DNA of 64,000 nucleotides. Origin: Agarivorans albus. GTDB lineage: Bacteria > Pseudomonadota > Gammaproteobacteria > Enterobacterales > Celerinatantimonadaceae. Each line of letters starts with the position of its first letter. The stretch's first letter is position 1. The notes beneath the pieces were generated by a model that saw only the letters and a list, made by a program, of their open reading frames with translations, was not told where the DNA came from and did no database searches. The translations under genes were made by a program, and so were the position numbers. This document shows, in pieces, positions 9,597 to 17,172 of the stretch. Where the stretch lies: assembly GCF_019670105.1 (NCBI RefSeq), contig NZ_AP023032.1:995501-1059500 (forward strand), written 5' to 3'.

Positions 9597-10574
9597 ATGA
9601 AACTCAAATTGCTAAAAGCGTTTAAACAATGGAAGGGCGTGCGCAGCGAGGCCTGGTTAGCTAAACGCGTTCCTAACAGTAGTAGTTTACGTTTAACTCG
9701 AAAAAATCTGTTTATTCTGCCCACTCGCTTTGGTTGGGGTTTTTTAATCGCCTTAGTGGTGATGTTGATGATGGGCAGCAATTATCAAAATAACTTAATT
9801 ATTGCCTTGGGCCTATGGTTGTTGGCGCTTTGGTTAGTGTGCTTGGTGTTATGCCATCAAAACATGTCGGGAAATACCGTAAGTTTATTGCAGCGGCCCG
9901 AAGGGCAATGTGACAAGCCGCTGCGTTTATTACTTAACATAGTTAACAACAAACAGCCCCAAGCCTTAGCTGCAGAAATAAAGAACTGGCCCTGTAAGCA
10001 AGCCTATCAGCAACTCGATGGTCAGTTGGCGTTAGATTTGGAAGTACAGCAACGTGGGCGTCAACTACTGCCTCGGATAAGTCTCTCTAGTATCTTTCCT
10101 CTGGGTTTATTTAGATGTTGGACGGTGGCTGATTTTAATTGTGAGTTGCTGGCTTATCCTGCACCGCTGGCCGGCTTTGCTTGCCCTTCTCAAGAATGGG
10201 TAGAAGCTCATGATGTTGAGCGTGCGGCTAGTGATAGCCAGTTGCAAAGTGAATTTTCGGGCCTTAAAGCTTACCGTAGCGGCGAGCGAAAAAGCTTATT
10301 GGCTTGGAAGCAGTTTGCTGCGGGGCGAGGCTTACAGACTAAGGCATTTACTGGCAACCCTAGTATTGATTTACACCTTAGTGATCGCAGGCACAGCGGT
10401 TTGAATTATGAACAAACTCTCTCGGTATTGGCTTTTTGGTTGCGCCAGTTGGCGCAGCAACAACAGAGTTTTAGCTTACAAGTTGGTGCAAAGCAACTGG
10501 CCAGTGGCAGTGGTCAACAGCAACTAAAAGCGGGTTTAAGATTACTTGCAGAGGCGCCGAGCAGTGATGAATAG
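9597..10574 (+). CDS. DUF58 domain membrane protein
   Basis: Two hydrophobic helices (about residues 42-85) are followed by a soluble domain. The characteristic DUF58 block is present near residues 205-245: DSQLQSEFSGLKAYRSGE, then KSLLAWKQFAAGRGLQTKAF. DUF58 proteins are the usual partner of MoxR ATPases; their biochemical role is unknown. It starts two bases after the MoxR stop and overlaps the next gene by 8 bp, indicating translational coupling. Confidence 0.92.
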   Translation: MKLKLLKAFKQWKGVRSEAWLAKRVPNSSSLRLTRKNLFILPTRFGWGFLIALVVMLMMGSNYQNNLIIALGLWLLALWLVCLVLCHQNMSGNTVSLLQRPEGQCDKPLRLLLNIVNNKQPQALAAEIKNWPCKQAYQQLDGQLALDLEVQQRGRQLLPRISLSSIFPLGLFRCWTVADFNCELLAYPAPLAGFACPSQEWVEAHDVERAASDSQLQSEFSGLKAYRSGERKSLLAWKQFAAGRGLQTKAFTGNPSIDLHLSDRRHSGLNYEQTLSVLAFWLRQLAQQQQSFSLQVGAKQLASGSGQQQLKAGLRLLAEAPSSDE

Positions 10575-12456
10575 TCTCAACAGTTCGCATATTCGCATGT
10601 CGTTGTTGTGTTATTCGGCAACAGCCTTGTTATTGCTACAACAAGTGCCATGGCTGCTAGTGCTTGTAGGCTTGGCTGCGGGGTGGTGGCGCTTGCGGGT
10701 GATGCAAGGTTTAGCCACTTTACCTAAACCGCGCTGGGTAAAGCTAAGCTTAGTGCTACTTATTGCACTGGTGCTGTGGTTAGCGCGCTCCTTTGAGCTG
10801 TTTGATAAGCTGGTGAGCCTGGTAATGCTTGGCTATAGCTTAAAGTATATTGAGCTGCATAAGCGGCGTGATGTGGAAATGTTTAGCCTTACGGGCTTAT
10901 TTTTGGTGGCATTTTCACTGGTTTTTTCTAGCCAACCTTTAGCTGCATTATTGGCAGCGCTAGTGGCATTTTTACACTTATTACTGTTGCTTAGCTTAGA
11001 TGTGAAAATAAGCTTTAACTGGGCTAAGCGGTTGGGTTTATGGTTATTGGCTATTGCTCCCCTAGCTATCGCGCTATTTATTGTTGCTCCACGCTTAGCG
11101 CCTTTGTGGAAAATGCCGACACCGAGCAGCGCGCAAACTGGCTTGTCTGATGTGGTTCGCCCTGGTGATATCAGCCAATTGATTCGCTCAGATAAGTTAG
11201 TTTTTCGGGCGGAGTTTAGTCGCGCGCCAGAACCCGATGAGCTGTATTGGCGAGCCATGGTTTTAGACGAATTTGATGGTGAGCAATGGACCCGCAGCCA
11301 GATAGCCCAACAGAAACAAGCTCCCGATAGCTCAAGTGCTATTAATCAGTATCAACTCTTGTTAGAACCGGCCAGTCAAGCGTGGTTAGCCACCTTAAAC
11401 CCTAGCCAAGTTCGTGGTGGTGGCGCCAACTACGTGGCCGATGGTAGCTGGCAACGTGAAGGCGAGAGCTTTCCACGACAAATTCTAAATTTTAGTCAAT
11501 TAGAGCCGCCTACCAGCAGCGCAGTTCCACCTGCTTATTTGCACTTTCTCACCCGTTTACCGCAAAACATTACACCCAAAGTTAGCGAGCTTAGTGAGCA
11601 CTTGGGGTCCGGCTTAAGCCCTCGTGCTCCTGATTACCCAAAGCAAGTGATGGCACGCGTGCAGCAGTGGTTCTTAAGTCAGCAGTTTAGTTATACCCTC
11701 AGTCCGCCAGCTTACCCAGGGCTGTTAGGCGTCGAGCGTTTTTTATTAGATCAGCAAAGCGGTTTTTGTGTTCATTATGCGCAAAGTGTGGTGATACTGG
11801 CGCGTTTACAGGGGATCCCTGCTCGCATGGTTACCGGCTTTTTAGGTGGAGAGTGGGAACAACAAGACAGCTTACTAGCTGTGCGTAACTACGATGCTCA
11901 TGCTTGGATGGAGTATTGGGATGGCCAAGGCTGGGTGCGGCTTGATCCCACTGCCTGGATCGCCCCTGACCGGGTGGAAAACAATCTACAGCAAAGCCAA
12001 GCGACCGCTCAGCAGTGGCAAAGCATTAGCGGTTGGGGCCAAAAGATTTGGTACACCCAAGGCTTTAACCAACTGCGCTTATGGCTTGCCCAGGCCGATT
12101 ATTGGTGGGCTAAGTGGGTACTTAACTTTGACCACAAACGTCAGTTAAGTCTGTTTTCTCAATTGCTGGCTTGGCTGCCGGGCAGCTCCTTATTAATGTT
12201 AACCGCCGGGATGATTTTGCTGGGTTTACTTGCCACTGTTTTACTTATGGCTAAACCTTGGCAATGGCGTCTGCCTAATAAACAAGTTGTCTCGCTAAAA
12301 TGGCAGTGTTGGCTATTGGCAAGGCGGGGAGTTGTTCGGGCTAAAGGGGAAAGCTTTAGTCACTTCTTAAAGCGTGTAGAGCAGCAAGCTCCGCAGCGAG
12401 CATTCGCGTTAGAACACGCTATTAATAACTATAACCAAAAGCGCTATCAGGCTTAG
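10567..12456 (+). CDS. Membrane-anchored transglutaminase-like protein (TgpA/DUF3488 type)
   Basis: About 630 residues: five or six N-terminal membrane helices (DUF3488, residues ~10-175), a periplasmic transglutaminase-like core and a C-terminal helix (about 545-565) with a cytoplasmic DUF4129-like tail. The Cys-His-Asp triad is readable: Cys401 (GFCVHYAQS), His445 (YDAHAWMEYW) and Asp460 (RLDPTAW). A close relative in Pseudomonas (TgpA) is a periplasmic transglutaminase important for viability. ATG 10567 overlaps the DUF58 stop. Substrate proteins are unknown. Confidence 0.92.
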   Translation: MNSLNSSHIRMSLLCYSATALLLLQQVPWLLVLVGLAAGWWRLRVMQGLATLPKPRWVKLSLVLLIALVLWLARSFELFDKLVSLVMLGYSLKYIELHKRRDVEMFSLTGLFLVAFSLVFSSQPLAALLAALVAFLHLLLLLSLDVKISFNWAKRLGLWLLAIAPLAIALFIVAPRLAPLWKMPTPSSAQTGLSDVVRPGDISQLIRSDKLVFRAEFSRAPEPDELYWRAMVLDEFDGEQWTRSQIAQQKQAPDSSSAINQYQLLLEPASQAWLATLNPSQVRGGGANYVADGSWQREGESFPRQILNFSQLEPPTSSAVPPAYLHFLTRLPQNITPKVSELSEHLGSGLSPRAPDYPKQVMARVQQWFLSQQFSYTLSPPAYPGLLGVERFLLDQQSGFCVHYAQSVVILARLQGIPARMVTGFLGGEWEQQDSLLAVRNYDAHAWMEYWDGQGWVRLDPTAWIAPDRVENNLQQSQATAQQWQSISGWGQKIWYTQGFNQLRLWLAQADYWWAKWVLNFDHKRQLSLFSQLLAWLPGSSLLMLTAGMILLGLLATVLLMAKPWQWRLPNKQVVSLKWQCWLLARRGVVRAKGESFSHFLKRVEQQAPQRAFALEHAINNYNQKRYQA

Positions 12457-12543
12457 GCTCCAGAGCTATTAGTCGTGGTGGCTCGCATGAGGTTTTGATT
12501 CCTTTCTATCACTCAGTTTTTCGCTAATCATTTGTGTTTATTC

Positions 12544-12813
12544 ACTAGGGTATGTTGATCTTTGCTGATGGTTTTTGCAGCAATTTATTCGCCATTTAGG
12601 CAAGGCAGTGAGTGTGAAGTTAAGTGGGCTTAATAATCACTCGCTAACGCTGAATAAATGGCTAATAAATGCTGCCCGAAGGGTTCAGGTAAGCGAACTT
12701 TACTCTTTGTTGAGCACTTCTCGCTTAGCCCACTAGGCTTCAAAGTGCTCGCCGCGATTAAGGTCCGCTTATCTCGAACAAAATTTCAACACCAAAGATC
12801 AGCAGACCCTAGT
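12544..12813. repeat. MITE-like interspersed repeat, copy A
   Basis: A 270-bp element bounded by ACTAGGG (12544-12550) and CCCTAGT (12807-12813), inside which the imperfect terminal inverted repeat AGGGTCTGTTGATCTTT is recognisable at both ends. It is over 90% identical by eye to copy C at 53201-53468. The interior includes a conserved GCCCGAAGGGTTC block. No open frame or transposase is present. It occupies most of the 490-bp gap between the transglutaminase and the YgjV-like gene; nothing else is seen there. Confidence 0.85.
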
Positions 12814-12946
12814 TCTTTTCAACAAATACAGTGAGTTTCCTTAATTAAGGCTAATTTATTTGTCAATTTGTGTGAGCTAACCAGATTATTAGTATCGCTG
12901 CTCGTAAAGTGAGCGACACTAAAAGCTCAGGCAAAAGGAGATGATA

Positions 12947-13564
12947 ATGGATTGGATTGAGTGGTTTGGTTACTTGGCGTCGGTGGTAGTGGCCATTTCG
13001 TTAACCATGAGTTCGATAGTAAAGCTGCGCTGGTTAAACATGGTGGGGGCAGCGTTGTTTTCTACTTACGGGTTTATTATTGGTGCTATGCCGGTGGCTT
13101 TGTTAAACCTTTTTATTGTATTTGCTAACGTTTATTACTTGCAGGGTATTTACCGCAGCAAGGACCAATTTAAACTAGTGGCAGTGGAAGCTAGCAGCCC
13201 ATTGCTTGGTTTTTGGATTGAGCATTATCAATCTGATATCGAGAAGTATTTTCCGCAATTTTCGACTGATAGTTTACTTGGGCAGGGCTGTTACATACTC
13301 ATGCGCAATAGTGAGCCTGCAGGCATATTGGTGGGCAAACAGCAATTGCATGAGTTTGAAATAAAGCTAGACTACGTTTTCCCCGCTTATCGCGACTTTA
13401 AAACCGGAGATTACCTTTACCATAGCTCTGGTTTTTTTGAGGCCTTAGGTGTTAAGCAGCTAGTTAGCTATACGGCGGTAGCGAGTCACCAGCAGTATTT
13501 AGTTAAAATGGGCTTCAAAGCTTCAGCGGATAACGCTGCTCTATATCAATATAAACTTAGTTAG
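12947..13564 (+). CDS. YgjV-like membrane domain fused to a GNAT-like domain
   Basis: Residues 1-70 form three membrane helices resembling the YgjV/Imp-YgjV family (GYLASVVVAISLTMSS, LNMVGAALFSTYGFIIG, VALLNLFIVFANVYYL). Residues 75-205 are soluble and resemble a GNAT acetyltransferase: a GILVG strand and a C-terminal FEALGVKQLVSYTAVASHQ plus YLVKMGFKA segment. No function is established. AAGGAG at 12935-12940 abuts ATG 12941 but is six bases from ATG 12947, so the latter is chosen. The TAG stop lies within the first bases of repeat copy B. Confidence 0.72.
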   Translation: MDWIEWFGYLASVVVAISLTMSSIVKLRWLNMVGAALFSTYGFIIGAMPVALLNLFIVFANVYYLQGIYRSKDQFKLVAVEASSPLLGFWIEHYQSDIEKYFPQFSTDSLLGQGCYILMRNSEPAGILVGKQQLHEFEIKLDYVFPAYRDFKTGDYLYHSSGFFEALGVKQLVSYTAVASHQQYLVKMGFKASADNAALYQYKLS

Positions 13565-13828
13565 AGCTTGTTTATCTTTCGAGCTGATTTTTGCAGTTCT
13601 TTGTGGCTTATTTATAAAAAGCAGAAGCTTTAATGTGTAGTTAGCCTAAATGAGAAGCTGATAACGCAGTAGAAATAAGCCACAAACACTGCCCGAAGGG
13701 TTCGGCTAACATCGTTTTATGCTTTGTTAAGGCGTATTTACCTAGATTGCTAGGCTACAAACTGCTTGCCACTCCTAGAACGATTTTATCGCAAACAAAA
13801 TTTAACCGCGAAAGATAAACAGCCTCTA
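13562..13828. repeat. MITE-like interspersed repeat, copy B (diverged)
   Basis: Terminal inverted repeats of 20 bp with two mismatches: 13562-13581 (ending GTTTATCTTTCG) and 13809-13828 (starting CGAAAGATAAAC). The interior is diverged from copies A and C but keeps CTGCCCGAAGGGTTCGGCTAA-like sequence near 13690-13708 and the AACAAAATTT block near the 3' end. Its first three bases are the stop codon of the preceding gene. It fills most of the gap 13565-13911; nothing else is seen there. Confidence 0.8.
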
Positions 13829-13911
13829 GCACTACGGCAGCAGAACAGCGCAACATGCTGTTAATTTTATGCTAGGGTGAGTTTTTTGATTTGTCTTTAG
13901 GTATCCGTAAT

Positions 13912-14475
13912 ATGCGTTTGAAATTGCTGCCATTTTTATTTCTGCCTTTGTTGTTTGCTTGTGTATCTGCTGAGCAAACTCGTGCTCCTGAAACGCGTTC
14001 AACCACGGTGGTAACTGGGGACACCGAGTATTTGGAAAGCTCGAGTGGTCGATATGCTTGGCACCCAAGTTTAGGCCAAGCCCATCTCAATAAAGCTGAA
14101 AACGAAGACTTACTAATATCTGAACTACGTAAAAGCATTAGCAAAGTGATGGCTGAGAAAGGTTATACGCAAGTCTCTATGCAGCAGCAACCTGACTTTT
14201 TAATAGGCGTGGGCGCAGCGCTTGAATCTCAAATGAGTGACCAGCAAATATTAGAACGCGCTGGTATGATGGCGGGGATGTCTAGTGATTCACTAGATCC
14301 TGAGCTCTACCAAAAAGGCTCAATTATGGTGGCGCTATTTCAAGCAGAAGATACCGGCCCATTTTGGCGGGTATTAGGCCAAGGCATGGCACCTACCGAT
14401 ATTCCCCTTAGCGAACGAAAGCTGCGTATCGAATCAGCCATTGAGCGTTTGCTGCAATATCTACCTCAGCGATGA
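13912..14475 (+). CDS. DUF4136 domain lipoprotein
   Basis: A 187-residue protein with a lipoprotein signal (lipobox LLFAC), so it is probably lipid-anchored in the envelope. The body fits DUF4136: a short strand region followed by SELRKSISKVMAEKGYTQV, PDFLIGVGAALE and the late FWRVLGQGMAPTD, then a helical IESAIERLLQYLP tail. Function unknown. The frame is open from a TTG at 13891; ATG 13912 gives a correct signal peptide. It precedes the MerR gene by about 50 bp. Confidence 0.82.
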   Translation: MRLKLLPFLFLPLLFACVSAEQTRAPETRSTTVVTGDTEYLESSSGRYAWHPSLGQAHLNKAENEDLLISELRKSISKVMAEKGYTQVSMQQQPDFLIGVGAALESQMSDQQILERAGMMAGMSSDSLDPELYQKGSIMVALFQAEDTGPFWRVLGQGMAPTDIPLSERKLRIESAIERLLQYLPQR

Positions 14476-14524
14476 GTCGCTTTGGCATTTAGTTGACTAG
14501 ATTAGTGACTTAAGGACGAAAGCT

Positions 14525-14926
14525 ATGACCGAGAATACACCTAGTAGTTTTAGCGTAAAGCAAGCAGCAGAATTAGCAGGCATAAGCAGCGACACTTTGC
14601 GGTTTTACGAGAAAAAAGGGCTGCTGTTTACGGTTAATCGCTCACCTAGTGGCCATCGTCGTTTTAGTTCGCAAAACATAGAATGGCTGCGTTTTATTGT
14701 TTGTTTGAAGTCTACCGGTATGTCGCTTGATGCGATTAAGCAATATCGCGATATGCTGGATGAAGGCCCTAGCACCGAGCAACAGCGTTTGCAGTTGTTG
14801 CTCGATCATAAACAACAAACCGAACAACAAATAGCCTGCCTAAATCGAAATTTAGAACACGTACAGCGGAAAATAGAGCATTACCAAACCGGTAGCGAAT
14901 TAAGCATTAAACTTAAGTCGCTTTAA
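14525..14926 (+). CDS. MerR-family transcriptional regulator
   Basis: N-terminal winged helix (VKQAAELAGISSDTLRFYEK, then SGHRRFSSQNIEWLRFI) and a C-terminal dimerisation coiled coil (about 78-125). It lacks cysteines positioned for metal binding and so resembles the aldehyde/redox-type MerR proteins (AdhR/NmlR-like) often found beside aldo/keto reductases. It converges tail-to-tail with the reductase gene, their stop codons overlapping. A MerR-type promoter is visible upstream of that reductase, its probable target. Confidence 0.9.
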   Translation: MTENTPSSFSVKQAAELAGISSDTLRFYEKKGLLFTVNRSPSGHRRFSSQNIEWLRFIVCLKSTGMSLDAIKQYRDMLDEGPSTEQQRLQLLLDHKQQTEQQIACLNRNLEHVQRKIEHYQTGSELSIKLKSL

Positions 14927-15861
14927 ACCGATTCAATCAATGCGATGTCTTGTTTATCGAGGTTAAGGCTGGCACCTTTTATTACCCCATCAGCTTGCTC
15001 AGGGCTACGCATGCCAACAATGGCGCCGGTAATTGCCGGGTGTTTTAAGGTCCATGCAATCGCAACTTCTGCTGCCGATACTTGATGTTTTTCTGCAACT
15101 TGCTGTAGGGCAGCAACTATTTTTAAGTTATGACTTAACTTCGGTTCGTTGAAGTCATCGGCTTTTTTTCGCCAATCATCATCACCCATTGCAGCGATCC
15201 GTTGGGCGGTCATTTTTCCAGTAAGTAAGCCAGACCCCATTGGTGAGTAACAAATCACCCCGGCATTGTGTTGCTGACAATAGGGCAGTAACTCAGTTTC
15301 ACATTCTCGGCTTATTAGGCTATATGGTGGCTGCATACTGTTAATAGGGGCTATTTTTTGTAGGCTTTGCATCTGTTCGATGGAGTGATTAGAAACGCCT
15401 AAATATCGAATCTTCCCCTGCTGTTTTAACTCAAGCATGGCTTGCCAAGCTTCTTCAATGTCTTCGGCTGGGTTAGGCCAGTGAATTTGGTATAAATCGA
15501 TGGTTTCTACTTGCAGACGTTTTAGGCTGTTTTCTATTTCCTGTTTAACACTGGCTGCTTTAAGACACGGCTCAATATTATTTTGTGCACTCCAGTTAAA
15601 ACCACATTTGCTAAAGATAAGTGGTTTTTCACTCAAGCTTTTAATGGCTTTACCTACTACTTCTTCGCTGTGCCCAAGCCCATAAACGGGCGCTGTATCG
15701 ATCCAATTAATGCCTAATGACAAGGCGTGATGAATGGTAGCGATGGAGTCGTCATCTTGCTGCGCTCCCCAGCCCCACTGCCACTTTCCACCCATTGCCC
15801 AAGCGCCTAAACCAATACGAGAGATATCTAAATCGCTGTTGCCTAAACGTGCCAATTCCAT
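14923..15861 (-). CDS. Aldo/keto reductase
   Basis: NADPH-dependent oxidoreductase of the AKR TIM-barrel family, 312 residues. Visible features: the DTAPVYGLGHSEEVVG segment with catalytic Asp/Tyr, the KCGFNW strand with catalytic Lys, IDLYQIHWPNP with catalytic His, and the NADP-binding IVGMRSPEQ near the C-terminus. GGAG stands five bases before ATG. Its promoter has the 19-bp spacer and palindrome typical of MerR activation. The substrate is probably a reactive aldehyde or ketone; this is inference. Confidence 0.93.
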   Translation of the reverse strand: MELARLGNSDLDISRIGLGAWAMGGKWQWGWGAQQDDDSIATIHHALSLGINWIDTAPVYGLGHSEEVVGKAIKSLSEKPLIFSKCGFNWSAQNNIEPCLKAASVKQEIENSLKRLQVETIDLYQIHWPNPAEDIEEAWQAMLELKQQGKIRYLGVSNHSIEQMQSLQKIAPINSMQPPYSLISRECETELLPYCQQHNAGVICYSPMGSGLLTGKMTAQRIAAMGDDDWRKKADDFNEPKLSHNLKIVAALQQVAEKHQVSAAEVAIAWTLKHPAITGAIVGMRSPEQADGVIKGASLNLDKQDIALIESV

Positions 15862-15915
15862 GTTGACTCCTCAAAAGCCTTGTTGATTACTATGTAAACA
15901 AATAACTTAGGCGTG

Positions 15916-15946
15916 AGTGTAAATCTTGGAGTTAACTCCAAGTCAA
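15916..15946 (-). promoter_or_regulatory. MerR-type promoter of the aldo/keto reductase gene
   Basis: On the minus strand -35 TTGACT (15941-15946) and -10 TACACT (15916-15921) are separated by 19 bp. The perfect 18-bp palindrome CTTGGAGTTAACTCCAAG (15925-15942) lies within this spacer. An over-long 19-bp spacer with a central dyad is the hallmark of MerR-activated promoters. The -10 ends about 55 bp before the reductase ATG. Confidence 0.88.
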
Positions 15947-16134
15947 GTGCTAATACTGAGTCGGTGAAATATCGCATTGACTAGTGATATTTCAACACAT
16001 TCGGCTAGGATTAAATTAAGCCCTAAACTTATTGAAAAAGAAGGCCTTATTTCGGTTAATCTAATTTGGCTTGCGGCCTTGTGCTGACTACACTGAGGCG
16101 ATAAATAAGTTACAAAAAAGATGCAGGAATCTTC

Positions 16135-17133
16135 ATGTTAAAACAATACCCAGTTACCGATTTACACCGCCACTTAGATGGTACCATTCGCGCAGAAACC
16201 ATTTTGGAATTGGGTCGAAAGTTTAACGTAAGTTTGCCTGCTAACTCGCTACAGGAATTAATCCCCCATGTGCAAATTACCAAGCAAGAGCCTAACTTGG
16301 TGGCCTTCCTTTCTAAGTTAGATTGGGGGGTAAATGTATTAGGTGATTACGATGCTTGTGCGCGGGTGGCTGAAGAGAACGTTGAAGATTTAGTTAAAGC
16401 GCAGATCGATTATGCCGAATTACGTTTTAGCCCAGGCTATATGGCGATGAGCCATAAACTGAACCCAGAAGGGGTGGTTGAAGCGGTTATCGAAGGCGTG
16501 CGCCGTGGCATGCAAAAGCATGATGTACAAGTAAACTTAATTGGCATTATGAGCCGCACTTTTGGTCAGCAAAGTTGTAGCGATGAATTAGCCGCTTGTA
16601 TGGCGTTTCGCGATCAAATCGTGGCGGTAGATTTGGCGGGTGACGAGTTAGGTCATCCAGGTAATTTATTTGTGGAGCAGTTTTCACGTGCTCGAGATGC
16701 AGGTTTTTCTATTACGGTGCACGCTGGCGAAGCCGCGGGTTCAGAGAGTGTGTGGCAAGCGATTCGCGAACTAGGTGCAACCCGTATTGGTCATGGCGTT
16801 AAGATTGCCGACGATCCAAAACTAATGGACTATGTAGCAAAACATAAGATTGGTGTTGAGTCTTGTTTATCATCTAATTTCCAAACCAATACCACGCCAG
16901 ACTTAAGCCAGCATCCACTCAAACGCTTTTTAGAACATGGTATTCGAGCTAGCTTAAATACCGATGATCCTGGCGTATCGGCGATTGATTTACCCGACGA
17001 ATACCGCATTGCACGCGAGCAGTTGGGTTTTGGAGATGAACAGATCGCCAAACTGCAAAGCAATGGTTTAAAAATGGCCTTTATTAGTGAAAGTGCGCGT
17101 CAGGCCTTGCGGGAAAAAGCCTTAAAACGCTAA
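16135..17133 (+). CDS. add: Adenosine deaminase
   Basis: Hydrolytic deamination of adenosine to inosine in purine salvage; 332 residues, the bacterial Add size. The zinc-site HRHLDG motif is at residues 11-16, the [11 protein letters not shown] block holds the second metal His and catalytic Glu, GATRIGHG the third His region, and [10 protein letters not shown] the metal-binding Asp. AGGA is six bases upstream of ATG. It is monocistronic, ending in a strong shared terminator. Confidence 0.94.
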   Translation: MLKQYPVTDLHRHLDGTIRAETILELGRKFNVSLPANSLQELIPHVQITKQEPNLVAFLSKLDWGVNVLGDYDACARVAEENVEDLVKAQIDYAELRFSPGYMAMSHKLNPEGVVEAVIEGVRRGMQKHDVQVNLIGIMSRTFGQQSCSDELAACMAFRDQIVAVDLAGDELGHPGNLFVEQFSRARDAGFSITVHAGEAAGSESVWQAIRELGATRIGHGVKIADDPKLMDYVAKHKIGVESCLSSNFQTNTTPDLSQHPLKRFLEHGIRASLNTDDPGVSAIDLPDEYRIAREQLGFGDEQIAKLQSNGLKMAFISESARQALREKALKR

Positions 17134-17144
17134 AGGAGCTAAGT

Positions 17145-17172
17145 AAAAGCCCGTGCATTAGCACGGGCTTTT
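17145..17172. terminator. Bidirectional terminator between add and the M48 protease gene
   Basis: Twelve-base arms (17145-17156 and 17161-17172) with core GCCCGTGC/GCACGGGC pair around the loop ATTA; T runs follow on the plus strand and, less strongly, on the minus strand. It ends directly at the stop codon of the convergent protease gene. Confidence 0.9.

Noticed and set aside
12544-13828. Integron attC cassette array
   Set aside because: The repeat ends do not fit attC core sites, no integrase is seen, and the copies are 40 kb apart.
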